Below are positions 11,612-23,045 of a stretch of DNA of 64,000 nt, piece after piece (within the stretch, counting starts at the first letter, position 1; each line of letters begins with the position of its first letter). The notes under the pieces were generated by a model. That model did not search any database and was not told the origin of the DNA. It was given only the letters and a program-made list of their open reading frames with translations. The stretch spans positions 11,754,369 through 11,818,368 of the forward strand of contig CANTUQ010000081.1 of the NCBI GenBank assembly GCA_947683425.1, read 5' to 3'. The position numbers and the translations under genes are program-made. The stretch is from Excoecaria cochinchinensis. Taxonomy: Eukaryota > Streptophyta > Magnoliopsida > Malpighiales > Euphorbiaceae.

Positions 11612-13998
11612 TGTGACGCGAGCCGGATCCCCGCGGCCACCCATGGGACCGCCCGCTTGAGGGCGATCGGGGCATTTATGGGTCCGTTGATAGCTTGCAA
11701 TAAATCGCAAGTGCGTCTATGTTGGGCAACAGGGAGGTTTCATGGAGTCGCCACCCAATAGAACATTGGGAAAGTTACTCTCGCCTCGGAGAGCCTAAGA
11801 CTGCGCGTTGTATCCATTTTGGGCCAACCAGAGGGGTCTTGGAAGGTAAACCTCTCGCCCTAAGGAGCCTAGGATTAGCGCTAAAGTCTCGTGGCATAAA
11901 AAGGTGTCTTGGAGGGTAGACCTCTAGCCTCTTTGAGCCCAAAGACCAGAGCTGGGTCCGGGATTTCTCATCTATTTCTACCTCGATTAATTTGTGATCA
12001 AATTTTAATTATCATTAATTTGCTCTCTCTCCACACGATGCAATTTTAATTTAAAAGCGCAAATATTCACATTGAACGCGATAGGATAAACATATCAAAA
12101 ATAACATCAAAGGTAAATTACAATAATACCAGGAGCGGAATACAACTCCCATTTAAAAGTGCAAACATACATAAAACCGGGGAATTTATTAATTATGAGG
12201 ACTTTGGTCCCCGCATGCACAATTAAAGAAAATATTTTGGATGTGATAATTTTATTTGGGATGAAAACTAGGACATTGGTCCCATTTTATTATGAAAAAT
12301 CTAAATTAATTTAGTAAAACTATTTTTGAGATTTTTATTTAGGTGCGCATAAGAAAACATTTTAGTCAATGAATATATACAAGAAAATTAAAATAAAATG
12401 AAAATTAAAAATGTATAAAGAAAATACCAAACCCCGCAACTCCTCCTTCACGTGCATGGGTGCTCAAATGAGAATAAAACAATGATCTGCAACCAAAAAT
12501 AAAAATAAAAGAAATTAATGTTAGTGATTAAGCCAACGAAATAATATGACATAAAAGATAATATGTACAATGACCATATAACATGCATAAGATACTATAA
12601 CATGCATAAAAATAATTATGATGCAATTTAACATGCATAAAATGAGATAACATCATGGCAAATGCAATTTATTAATAATAAAGGTTAACATGCATGAAAA
12701 ATTAATGACAATCAATTTTATTACTCATAAAATGTGCATGAATGTGTAACATAAGAACAATAAAACTTAACATGCATAATAAAGTTTAAAGTAATATCTA
12801 TCATAAAGGCATAAGAAAATAAATTTGAAATTTAACATACATGCAAAATATGAACAATAACATTAATGATAATAATGATACTAGCACCTAATGATAACAA
12901 TAAACCAGTCTAATAAAAACTTTAATGATATTTAACACATGCAAACATAATAATAATCATGATATAACATAAAGAAATCAAAGATATTGACAAACTAGAT
13001 TAAACATGCATAATAACATGGACAAAAAATAATTTGACATGAAAATAATATAATAAAATTTAAAAGAATTTACTTGTTAAAGATAAAAATAAGAAGAAGA
13101 ATATGGAGACTAAGAGAATTTACATGTTTAATGTGTTAATTGGAAGCAAAAATAAATGAAATTAACAAGAGAATTAATGAGTAAAACCAAGAATAATTAC
13201 CCTCAAATTCAGTTTTGAAGAATTGAAGGTAGAAGTCTTGAATTCCTTGTCTCTTCCTTGTGAAAATGCTTGGAAAATGCTTGGAAACTTGAAGAAAAAC
13301 TCTAAAAAACCAGTATGTAAAGATTTATTTTTTTTTTCTCTAAGTAAAAACCAAAAAATTCAGTTTTTTGCTCTAAAATGTTCTTAATCCGTTTCCCCCC
13401 CCGTTTCTGAATTTTTTCTAGTGTTTTAATCCTCAAAAACTACCCAAAAACCACCCAAAACCGTCCAAAAACCGTTAAAAATCGAGTGGGTGTCGAAAAT
13501 GGGCGAAATGGGCGAAGTGGGGGCGAAATCGGCGCCTTAACGCCGAAAATCGGCGTCAAACGTGCGCCTCGCGCACGTTTCCGCGCTGATGCGCGGAGCT
13601 AGCGACGCCCAAGGCGTCGCTCTCGCAGAGCGACCGATGCCCAGGGCGTCGGCCGCGTGGAGCACACGCTTCGCAGCGCTCCGCGCACGGAAATTCGCGA
13701 CGGCCCTTGGCCGTCGCCTTTCCGTCGCGATTATTTTCCCCTATTTTCCACTTTTTCTATTTTTTTCATTTTTTAATCATTTTTTCACCTTTTTTTTTAT
13801 ATAAAATACCCTCAACCTAAAACACACTTTTTCTTCTTCAAAATAATTTTAAAAAATATTTTTAAAATACACTTTTTACTCACCGAAAAGACAAGGAAAA
13901 TCACTTCTGAGCTCCAATCTTTTTGCCTATAAGCCGGCATAGTTAAATTTCATCATCGGGTAATCCTGATCAAGGCTACTCGGGACCCGGTGTCTACA
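11612..13998 (-). repeat. 3' LTR of B
   Basis: 2,387 bp, TG...CA on the minus strand (TGTAGACACCGGG at 13998, CGCGTCACA at 11612). By reading it against 32462-34855 I see roughly 25-30 base differences and a few indels, mostly in the GC-rich hairpin cluster at 13529-13717. The ORFs inside are not real genes. Confidence 0.93.
13529..13717. repeat. GC-rich hairpin cluster in B LTR
   Basis: At least six perfect inverted repeats in 190 bp, with 6-9 base arms and mostly 3-4 base centres: 13529-13546, 13559-13579 (arms AACGTGCGC/GCGCACGTT), 13580-13597, 13601-13621 (AGCGACGCC/GGCGTCGCT), 13617-13633 and 13697-13717 (GCGACGGCC/GGCCGTCGC). It lies about 280-470 bp from the LTR 5' end, in likely U3. 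Confidence 0.9.
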
Positions 13999-14012
13999 GT
14001 TGCCCCCAATTT
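13999..14012 (-). other. Polypurine tract of B
   Basis: On the minus strand AAAATTGGGGGCAAC abuts the LTR start TGTAGACACC. This is the plus-strand primer position. Confidence 0.75.
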
Positions 14013-14141
14013 TGGGGAGGCTAGTGCATGGGTGCCTAGGTGAGCCAAAATTCAGGAAAAGGAAAGAAACGCGTACCTGAAGCGGCGATCTTCCTGCTTG
14101 ATGATGGTAGCTGTTGCTGTCTTTTGGTTGTAACTGGTAAT

Positions 14142-14392
14142 GCCGTGGTCGTGCTAACCTCTTGTGGGTAGTACCGCCATCGTGCTAACCTCTGTGAATT
14201 GTATTGCCGTGGTCGTGCTAACCTCTTGTGGGTAGTGCCGCCATCGTGCTAACCTCTGTGAATTGTATTGCCGTGGTCGTGCTAACCTCTTGTGGGTAGT
14301 GCCGCCATCGTGCTAACTGTTGTGAATTGGTAGTGCCGTGGTCGTGCTAACCTCTTGTGAGTAGTGCCGCCATCGTGCTAACCTCTGTTAAT
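14142..14392. repeat. 64-bp tandem repeat, about 4 copies, in B 3' UTR
   Basis: Units start GCCGTGGTCGTGCTAACCTC at 14142, 14206, 14270 and 14335. The first three are nearly identical, the third gains one base, and the fourth is partial. Each unit itself contains two related halves around CGTGCTAACC. It lies between the integrase end and the polypurine tract. Confidence 0.92.
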
Positions 14393-15589
14393 GTTTGAGC
14401 TGTGCTCCTTTAGATGCTTGGACTGGTGTCGTCACTCGGCTTTTGTTGGTGTTCCCCGCCGATTTCTCCTGCAAGATTGTATGCATAGGAATATACAAGA
14501 AATCACGTGTGCATGATATGGAATGCAAATGCTTGCAAAAATGTATAGATTGTGCCCTAGGTGGTCCAAGGTTTGCTGAGGTTGCAGCTTGTTTGCTCTA
14601 CAATGCCCCCTGAATCCTGAGGATCGTCGACAAGTTTTCTGAAAGAGACGTCCGGTGTACATCTTTTGCCCCCTGGTCAATGATCACTTACCCGGGATTC
14701 TGTTTCATGTTCTGTGTTGTATGTTATATGATTGAAAGAAGATCATCCGAAATAACATCGCCCTATTGCTCCAGGCATTGAACGTCATTGTTTTAAAGGT
14801 AGTGCGTCCCTTGTGGATTTTCACACTAGCTTTTCTTTGCGGGAAATGCGTCCCTTAGGGGATTTTCACACAACCCTTTGCCTAATTTTTGCCTGGAATG
14901 GACCCAACCCAATCCAGCGGCTTTTGTTTATTTTATATTTTTTTTTGTAGGGAAGACTGCCTGTTTCCAGGTTTTCACCCTGCCCTTTGGCCTAACTTTT
15001 ATTTAGAGAGCCAGTTACGGTTTTCATCTCTAACGGCCTTCTTTATTTATTTATTTATTTTTTTATTATTATTATTTTTTTTTTTTAGAGAAAGTTATCA
15101 CCAAAGCTTCTGTTAAGAGAAAAAAAAAACACATATCCAATGAAGGGACTGAGCAATAATCATTAGATGAACATTTGGTATATTTCTTTTTTTTTAAAGA
15201 CAGAACTGAAAGAATTGCGAAATTGTGTACATTTCTATATGATTTCATCATACATGATTTTCATTTGACAAGAATTCAAAAGCATATGACTACACCTAAT
15301 CCCGAAGTGGATTTTGTCAGCCTCAAACTCCTGTTATCAATCGGCCCTCTCGGGTTTTCTCGATTGAACATTTTCTCTTGGCCCTTAATTTTTGCCCAGG
15401 ATGCCTTTTTTCGGTTTTCACCCTGGCAGGGCGCCCAATTTTAGCAAGGCCGCCTCTTTTCGGTTTTCGACCCGCGGGGCATTTATTCTCTTCTTTTTAT
15501 TTTTTGTCTTTAGCCATGGAACCTTTTAAGTCTATCGACATTGACCGGGTCCTTGAACTCATTCCCATCACTGTCTGCTAAAATTGCAG
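14393..15589 (-). other. 3' non-coding region of B
   Basis: About 1.2 kb after the integrase with no credible coding frame. Parts recur in T: 14475-14880 matches 51020-51480 and 14880-15590 matches 53941-55080, for example the GGCCT...TTTTGCCTGG blocks. Its conservation between two decayed families suggests an ancestral untranslated region rather than random insertion. Confidence 0.7.
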
Positions 15590-16492
15590 CTCCTTTTGTT
15601 AGCAACTTTTCAAAATGAATGGACCTTCCCAAGTTGGTCTGAATTTGCCTCGTATGTCTGGAACTCCCGGCCTCATCATCTTAAAGACCAAGTCCCCCTC
15701 CTTCAACGGGTGCTTTCATACTTTCTTGCCAAACGACCGAGCCAGCCTCTTTTGATAAACTTGGTTGTGGTAATAGGCTCGTAACCTATTTTCATCCAAC
15801 AGATTTAGCTGTGACAAACGTTGTTGTGCCCATTCTGCTTCAGGAATCTCAGCTTCCATGACTACCCTCAATGATTTCAGCTCAATTTCAACCGGCAGGA
15901 CTGCTTCAGTTCCATATACCAGAGAGAATGGCGTTGCCCCTGTAGAGGTTCTGACTGTTGTTCTATATCCCCAAAGTGCGAAGGGTAACTTTTCTGCCCA
16001 ATCCTTGTAGTTTTGAACCATCTTGGCCAAAATTCTCTTCACATTCTTATTCGCCGCTTCAACTGCACCGTTTGCTTGAGGACGGTAAGGAGAAGACTTA
16101 TGATGTTTGATCCCATATTTCTCGAGCATCTGTTTAGTCTCTGCCAGGAATTGCACCCCATTATCAGACACAATGTGATGTGGGAGACCATATCTGCATA
16201 TCAGATTCCGTTCGATGAATTTAGCCATATCCCTTGCATCAACCTTCTTGAAAGATTCAGCCTCAACCCACTTAGTGAAGTAGTCAATGGCAACTATGAT
16301 GAATCTATGCCCATTAGAAGCCGTAGGATGGATTTCGCCTATGATGTCTATTCCCCACGCTGCAAATGGCCATGGAGATGTTAAGTTATGTAACTCTGAA
16401 ACTGGCACATGCCTCAAATTCGCGTACTGTTGGCATAACTGGCATTGCTTCACAAATTTTGAACAATTTGTATCCATTGTGAGCCAATAAAA
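15590..16492 (-). pseudogene. Integrase of B (catalytic core and C-terminal part)
   Basis: The open stretch 15716-16477 carries zinc-finger cysteines (CQLCQQY), catalytic D in WGIDII, D in VSDNG and E in NGAVEAANK, then the C-terminal part (NRLRAYYHNQVYQKR). A TGA at about 15714 follows RSFGKKV. Homology continues to about 15590 and includes KFRPTWEGPF, the GPF-type motif near the integrase C-terminus. No chromodomain follows, as expected for Tat. The N-terminal side is in 16496-17380, separated by a TAA at 16493-16495. Confidence 0.9.
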
Positions 16493-16495
16493 CCC

Positions 16496-17380
16496 TTAGC
16501 GCATGATCTTCTTTGCTAAGGCTAAGCCATTCATGTGAGCTCCACAAACCCCGGCATGAACCTCTTCCATAACTCTTTTAGCTTCTTTCTCTGCCAGACA
16601 TCTTAACTGGATACCATCAGCTTGCCTTTTGTACAAAGTGCCATTAACACTGATGAATTGAGTGGATAACTTCCTGATCATTCTTTGGTCCTTCTCATTG
16701 GCTTCCTCTGGAAAGACTGATCTCTCTAAATAATTCTGAATGTCATAATACCATGGATTTCCATCATTGGCCTCAATGTCCATCACCTGTTCAGCTTCAA
16801 AGCAAGGTCTTTCCGAACTATAAATCAGCACGGGTTTTATTGCAACTCCTGTTGGGTTATCCCACATAGACACTAATGTTGCTAGAGCATCAGCTAACTG
16901 ATTTTCGTCTCTGGGGATGAAGTGAAAAGTGCAAAACTCAAACTGGCTGCTCAACGTTCTCAAGTGCTTTACATAAGGCAGCAGCCTTTCTTCCTTGACT
17001 GACCACTCCCTTCTGATCTGATGAATTACCAAGGAAGAATCTCCGAATACTTCTGCGATCTTTGCCCCCAGAGCAAGTAATGCTTCCAATCCAAAGATGC
17101 AAGCTTCATATTCTGCTTCATTATTGGTAGCCTTATACCTCAACTTCTTAGCCAATGGTAGCCTTTCACCATCTGGGGTCGTAAGAATAACTCCTACGCC
17201 TGCTCCCTTATTATTGACTGCTCCATCAAAGAATAATTGCCACCCTTGTACTACTATGGCCGTGACATCTTCATCTGGGAAGTTGTATTCAAACTGATCT
17301 CCCTCAATAGGATGCTCGGCTAAGAACTCCGCTACGGCTCTTCCCTTAATGGATTTCCTGGTTATGTACTCAATGTCAAA
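16496..17380 (-). pseudogene. Archaeal-type second RNase H and integrase N-terminus of B
   Basis: After the stop at 17381 the frame reads EFDIEYITRKSIKGRAVAEF, a linker typical of Tat elements, then an RNase H with the acidic residues in LFFDGA, NEAEYEA, GDSSLV and NQLADAL. This second RNase H, distinct from the gypsy RNase H at 17384-17773, is the archaeal-type domain known in Tat elements. It is followed by the start of the integrase (RMIRKLSTQF, LYKRQADG, then a histidine-rich AGVCGAHMNG). A TAA at 16493-16495 ends the open frame; A has CAA there. Confidence 0.88.
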
Positions 17381-17383
17381 TTC

Positions 17384-17887
17384 CTACAATAGCAGTAACC
17401 ATCTTCCCATCTTCCCTAGTAGAGAGGGTGCTTCTTGGAGGTATCTGAGCGGATTATGTTTGGCAACCGTTTGTACCTTGAAGGAATGAAAGTAGTGTCG
17501 CAACTTCTTAAAAGCCCAGATAACTGCTAAACATATCTTTTCCACCTCTACATATTTGGCTTCGTAAGGCAGCAATTTCTTGCTAAGATAGTAAACGGAA
17601 AACTCTACACCAAAATCATCTTCCTGAGACATCATAGCACCCACTGAGTTATCTTCCACAGCTAGGTACAGGATTAGTGGTTTGGCATGGCGTGGTGGTC
17701 TTAACACCGGAGGATTTAACAAATACTCCTTAATGGTGTCAAAGGCCAATTGACAGTCATTGTTCCATATCACCGGCTGATTCTTCCTAAGAAGCTTGAA
17801 AATAGGCTCACATACTGAAGCTAGCTTGGCAATAAATCGGCTGATGTACTGAAGCTTTCCTAGGAAACTTCTGACGTCCTTCTCCTT
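17384..17887 (-). pseudogene. Gypsy-type RNase H of B
   Basis: From the TAG at 17885-17887 the frame reads KDVRSFLGKLQYISRFI (RT connection), then AFDTIKEYLLNPPVL and the RNase H (LILYLAVEDNSVGAMM, AKYVEVEKICLAV, KLRHYF). The first catalytic position reads LAVEDN where Ty3/gypsy RNase H usually has SDA, a change common in Tat, where this domain is thought to be degenerate. The frame stops at TAG 17381-17383, right before the second RNase H. All stops lie in one frame, so there is no frameshift here. Confidence 0.85.
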
Positions 17888-18660
17888 CTAGGGCACTGGC
17901 ATCTCTCTTATGGCTTTGACTTTATCGGGATCTACCTCGATTCTCCTCTGGCTTACTACATGTCCTAACAACTTTCCTGATGTAACTCCAAAAATGCACT
18001 TCTTGGGATTGAGGCGCAAATCATACTTGCTAATTCTTTGAAAGAACTTTTCTAAAGCCTCAAAATGACCTTCTCTGGTAGCCGACTTAATCATCATGTC
18101 ATCGACGTACACCTCCACTTCTTTGTGGATTAAGTCATTGAGAACCTTGGTCGCCATCCTCTGATAGGTTGCTCCTGCATTCTTCAACCCAAAAGGCATA
18201 ACCCGGTAGGCATATGTCCCCCACTCGGTGATAAAGGCTGTCTTGATCCGGTCCACTATCTTGTTAAGGATTTGATTGTATCCTGCGTACCCATCCACAA
18301 AGCTATACATCATACAAGCAGTAGCACTATCTACTAGCACATCAATATGAGGCAGTGGGAAATCATCTTTAGGGCAAGCTTTGTTCAGGTCTCGATAGTC
18401 GACGCATACTCGAACCTTACCGTCTTTCTTAGCTACAGGAACCACATTAGCTAACCATGTTGGGTATTGAAACTCTATCAGGAACTTAGCCTCAATCTGC
18501 TTATGGATCTCCTCTTTCACTTTCTGTGCCCATTCTGGCCTAAGCCTCCGAAACTTTTGCTTGACTGGTTTAAACTCTTGGTAAGTTGGGATGGCATGTT
18601 CGGCAACATCTCGATCTATTCCCGGCATATCCTCATAGGTCCAGGCAAAGACTTTTCATA
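17888..18660 (-). pseudogene. Reverse transcriptase of B
   Basis: Starting near FAWTYEDMPGIDRD (18650) the frame carries the RT blocks: KEEIHKQIEAKFL, YPTWLANVVPVAKKDGK, RVCVDYRDLNKACPKD, a glycine-rich FVDGYAGYNQI, MPFGLKNAGATYQR and the YVDD box (VEVYVDDMMIKS), then KCIFGV and LLGHVVS. The catalytic aspartates are intact. It ends with TAG at 17885-17887. The RT frame does not join the upstream pre-RT frame: they differ by one base at an A-rich stretch near 18655-18668. Confidence 0.9.
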
Positions 18661-19251
18661 TTTTTTTAATATTCTCTCAAATTTTATTCTCTCTTCAGGA
18701 GTTATGTCTGATGCTAGCAAAATTTCCTTTGGATTTTCCAAAGTTCCGAGATTAAATGCAGTTGTGCCAGTTGAATTAATATAAAAAATGAATGCATCAT
18801 GCTTATGATCATGCGAAATGAAATCATCAGAAACATCACACAAGTAAGCAAAGTTGTTCATCTCATTAACATAATCAGAAACATTAACATTGTCCTCAAA
18901 GAGTTCTGGTATAAAAAGAAAATCTAAATGACTATCAACTTCAGTCGACGCCGATGCTGCAGCTGACTGTGCTTTGGCTTCTTGATTTGGTGAAATCTTG
19001 AGATCTTCAATCTTCGGCTCTGGCTCCACTGTCTTCTCCTTCCCCTTAAGTCTGGTGGCTAACAACTTATCAGTTACAATCTCTTCGGGCTCATCTCTAT
19101 CCCAGATGCTGCATTGGGTCATAATCTCCTCATCCCAAAAGTTCTCTACAGCTTTAACAACTCCGATCTCCCAATCAAAGACATCGTTAAAAATTTCAAA
19201 TCCCGGGGTAATCTTCCCATCTACCCACTGCGGCTCTTCTTCTCCGGTGTA
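18661..19251 (-). pseudogene. Protease-RT linker of B
   Basis: This part of the B polyprotein follows the C insertion; the last codons before it are at 28954. It reads TGEEEPQWVDGKITPGFEIF, then an acidic linker and the Tat pre-RT block (FNLGTLENPKEILLASD, TPEERIKFERILKKYEK). With C and its 5-bp duplication removed, it stays in frame with the gag-protease ORF, showing that C caused the interruption. A one-base frameshift in an A run separates it from RT. No membrane or enzyme motif seen. Confidence 0.8.
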
Positions 19252-19256
19252 AGCAC
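19252..19256. repeat. Target-site duplication AGCAC, left copy (C)
   Basis: AGCAC precedes TGTAACACCC at 19257 and recurs at 28949-28953. Confidence 0.97.
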
Positions 19257-19645
19257 TGTAACACCCCCTTCCCATACGTAGGCGATCCCATCCGTGAAGG
19301 AGTGAGATGCCGTATGAGTAAAGGTGCCACCAAGCAAGTACAAAGTATAACATACAATCATTCATAACATACATTCAAAAGATACAGAATAATTAAAAAC
19401 TTTACATGCAGAAAGCAAAAGCTGATCATGCATTACTATAATTAAACTATTACAATAATGATCTGATCAACTAGCTGAACAAAATAATATTACATATACA
19501 AAATATAGATACAAAAGCGGAAGCTGATACAGAGAGTTCTATACAAAAAGAATCAATAACTGATACAAAACTGAGCCTACACTAAAACCCTTCTGTGTTG
19601 GCTTGATGACGGCGACTCTCTCAAGGCAAAACGTCTTCCGCACCT

Positions 19646-19685
19646 GCACGGGTAAACACACCGTGCTAAGCGATAAAACGCTTAG
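19646..19685 (-). other. Conserved double hairpin in C 3' LTR
   Basis: CTAAGCG/CGCTTAG arms at 19666-19685 and adjacent GCACGG/CCGTGC arms at 19646-19666. The same pair lies in the 5' LTR (26851-26890), about 430 bp from the LTR 3' end. Confidence 0.75.
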
Positions 19686-20419
19686 TGGGGAAACACACAT
19701 AAATTATGGACGGCCACTCACAGTGGTCGTCAAGGCATATCACATTCACAATGGCAGAATGCAAGGACTAATACATAATCCATATAAACATGCTTGTATT
19801 TAAAAGCCATACATTCAGTACCTTATAATCATATACATTACAGAATAACCCAACATGTATTTCATCATTAACTCATTCAGATATTCCATTCAAAGCCAAA
19901 TCAAATCAGAACAATTCCACTAACATTTAAAGAACACCTGCTGACTCTAGACAGTGGATAACGAGTGTACAGACAGTACTTTCCGGGTACGAGCCGATTA
20001 CAGACAGTACATTACGGGTACGAACCGATTAAACCATTTTATTTTAACTTTTACAGATATTTTCAAAAGGGACCTTAAACAAGATCCAATACAGAAAAGG
20101 GTTCGCGAGGAACCAAACGGGGACCTGATCGGGGTCCGAACAGAACTGATGCTGCAGCTAAAAGACTCTATTAGGCATGCCTAACTATCCACTTACTTGA
20201 CTCTAGCAGGTTATGCGTCAAACAGATCACATTTCAGGATACAGAATATAATTCATCAGAAAATCATGCTATCACGCATATCGAAGCATTAAACAGTAAA
20301 ACATGCATCGTACAATATTAAAGTCCATTCAGCAGAAATACCAAATTCAGTTCTGAGTTAAAAACCAGGAAATTTTGGAAAAACAAGCTGAACGGAGAAT
20401 CGGGCGAGGAATGGCTGGT

Positions 20420-20770
20420 CACTGGCGTGACTGGCCTTCACAACAGGCAGGTCACGGCGTGACCTAGGGTCACGTCTCGTGACCTGCTTGTTTCTCGCCT
20501 ATCGCGTTGCGTGATCCTCGCGGGTCACGCAACGCTTATGCAGGTCACGGCGTGACCGAGGGTCACGCGACGTGACGCTGCTTCTCCCTCGCAGATCACG
20601 TTGCGTGATCTGCCTCTTCCTCGCAGGTCGCACGACGTGACCGAAGATCACGTCGCGTGACTTGCTTCCTCTTCAGCTGGTCACGCGACTGGCTTCTCAG
20701 CAGGCAGGTCACGCCGTGACCGAGGGTCACGCGACGTGACTTGCCTTCCTACGTAGCGAGTCACGCGACC
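20420..20770. repeat. Dyad cluster CACG-N-CGTG in C LTR
   Basis: More than ten short inverted repeats, for example AGGTCACG-G-CGTGACCT at 20449-20465, GGTCACG-TCT-CGTGACC at 20468-20484, and CAGATCACG/CGTGATCTG arms near 20587. The spacer varies from 1 to 4 bases. The 5' LTR has the same cluster at about 27625-27975. Confidence 0.88.
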
Positions 20771-21707
20771 TGAAGAAATTCAACAGTATATCGACTTTTC
20801 CAGAATTTCCAGAATTCTCAGAACACCAATTTCAATCCCAGTTTGATTTTAAACCACTCAAATCCATTCTTACCTTTCAAGGAAGATCCCAAACAATTTA
20901 AACATCATATAAACAGCTCAAAACAGAATTCAATCAACCCAATTCAAGGTATTTACATTCAAATTGTTCAAGAACATATAAACCCTAGAAATACCAGTAA
21001 ACTCAAATTATGCAGATCACAAGCAATTATTCCCAAACCTGGATTCTAAGCCTCTATCACTTAGCTCCACTAGGACCAGCAACTTCTTTGCCCTTAGGTT
21101 CGCGAGGAGCTTCAACTAAAACACAAACACAGTAAATTCAACCCTAGGTTAAACCTAAACTCAAGGAAGAAGATGAAGATGCAATTTACAGTAAAACAAA
21201 GACTAGATCTTGCACTTACCAAGCTAAGGAATGCAAGGGGAGGATTAATTTCACCAATAGAACCTTGAATCAAAATACACAGTACTTGGGAATAAAGAAA
21301 GTGAAGAAGAAGAGAGTGAGTGAGAAAATCGTGAATCTGTAAGTTTCTTTTTCCTCATTCCCTTTTCTTTTTCTTTTCTTTATTCTAAATATGTATCAAA
21401 CTCCTATTGGTGACACTAATCACTCACACTAAAATACAATGCATTACACACACCCTAAGTAACCTCATTTAAATGCACCCTACAATGGTATATGTAAATG
21501 CACACAATTGATTCCCAACTAAAAACACCCTAATATGGTATGCTCAAGTGTACACAAGTAATTCCTAATTAATTCACACACTAATGCCATGTATGTACCC
21601 ACACAATAATAAAACCCCAAAATCATGCATTTTACTGAAATACCCTTATGAAATACTGTACACATGCGAATGCTTACACATACAGACAGACAGATAGACA
21701 GACAAGC

Positions 21708-23045
21708 TCATTCTACTAGGGGGCAAATGGGGTGTGACAACTCTCCCCTACTAATAAGAATTTCGTCCTCGAAATTCTCACCTGAACTGAATAACTGTGG
21801 ATACTGAGCTCTCATCGACTCCTCTGGTTCCCAAGTCGCTTCCTCGACTCCATGATGGATCCATAATACTTTAACCAAAGGAATCTGCTTATTTCTCAAT
21901 TGCCTCACCTCTCGGGCTAAAATAGCTCGCGGTTCCTCATCATAAGAGAAGTCTGGCTGAACCTGGATATCCTGAACTGACAGAACATGAGAAGGATCTG
22001 ATCTGTACCGACGAAGCATCGAAACGTGGAACACATCGTGCAACTTTGCTAACTCCATCGGTAGCGCTAATCTGTAGGCTACAGGTCCCACCTTAGCCAA
22101 AATCTCATAAGGTCCAATGAAACGAGGATTAAGCTTGCCTTTCTTTCCAAATCGAAGCACTCTCCTCCAAGGAGAAACTTTAAGGAAAACCTTGTCCCCG
22201 ATCTCAAAATGCACATCTTTTCTTTTCAAATTGGCATAAGACTTCTGTCGATCCTTGGCTGCCTTCAAATTCCGCTGCACTACTCTGATCTTCTCTTCAG
22301 TATCCCTAACCAAGTCGGGTCCAATCATAGATCTCTCGGATAGCTCGGTCCAACAAATCGGAGTCCTACACTGACGACCATACAAAGCCTCATATGGTGC
22401 CATACCAATACTCGACTGGAAACTGTTGTTGTAGGCAAACTCCATCAATGATACATATCTGTCCCAGCTACCCGGAAAATCTAAAGCACAAGCTCTCATC
22501 ATATCCTCCAGAATCTGAATAACTCGCTCTGACTGACCATCGGTCTGAGGATGAAACGCTGTACTGAAGTTCAACCTAGTGCCCAAAGTTCTCTGTAACT
22601 CCTTCCAAAACTTGGAAGTAAACCTCGGATCCCGATCTGACACTATGGACAAAGGCACACCATGCAGTCGAACTATCTCATCTACATAGATACTGGCTAA
22701 TCTGTCCATGGAGTAGTCCATTCTAACCGGCAGAAAGTGAGCTGATTTCGTAAGCCGATCCACAATAACCCAAACCGAATCATGCTTCCTCTGAGTCAAA
22801 GGCAAACCAGAAACAAAGTCCATGGCGATGTCATTCCATTTCCACTCAGGAATGGATAAAGGCATAAGCAAACCTGAAGGAACCTGATGCTCAGCCTTTA
22901 CCTGCTGACAAGTCAAGCACTTGGAAACAAAATCCACAATATCACGCTTCATACCGGACCACCAATAGAATTGCTTCATGTCTCTGTACATCTTCTCACT
23001 GCCCGGATGCATAGTAAAGACTGAACTATGCGCCTCACTCAAGAG
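21708..23045 (-). pseudogene. Integrase with chromodomain of C (after the stop)
   Basis: The same reading frame as 23046-26339 continues after the TAG. It holds the HHCC finger (EAHSSVFTMHPG, then CLTCQQVK), catalytic D in AMDFVSG, D in SDRDPRFTS and E in TDGQSERVIQ, the C-terminal part (KGKLNPRFIGPYEI, with the GPY motif) and a chromodomain near the end (PLVKVLWIHHGVEEATWEPE), which targets insertion to marked chromatin in chromoviruses. No ATG follows the stop directly; the piece is open from SEAHSS. The frame ends at 21708, about 30 bp inside the 3' LTR, reading through the polypurine tract. Confidence 0.93.
21740..21752 (-). other. Polypurine tract of C
   Basis: AGTAGGGGAGAGT on the minus strand abuts the 3' LTR start TGTCACACC. 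It is preceded by the CGAGGACGAAATTC motif that E also shows before its PPT. Confidence 0.88.

Larger units (their letters stand above)
19257..21739 (-). repeat. 3' LTR of C
   Basis: 2,483 bp, starting TGTCACACCCC on the minus strand at 21739 and ending GGGTGTTACA at 19257. It contains the splice-donor-like GGTAAGT (21214-21220), the dyad cluster (20420-20770) and the conserved hairpin (19666-19685). It lacks 4 bp present in the other LTR near 21690. Confidence 0.95.

Noticed and set aside
18655..18668. Possible programmed frameshift between pre-RT and RT in B, G and T
   Set aside because: All three copies change frame in an A-rich run, but B needs the opposite shift from G. Independent small indels explain this better than one recoding signal.
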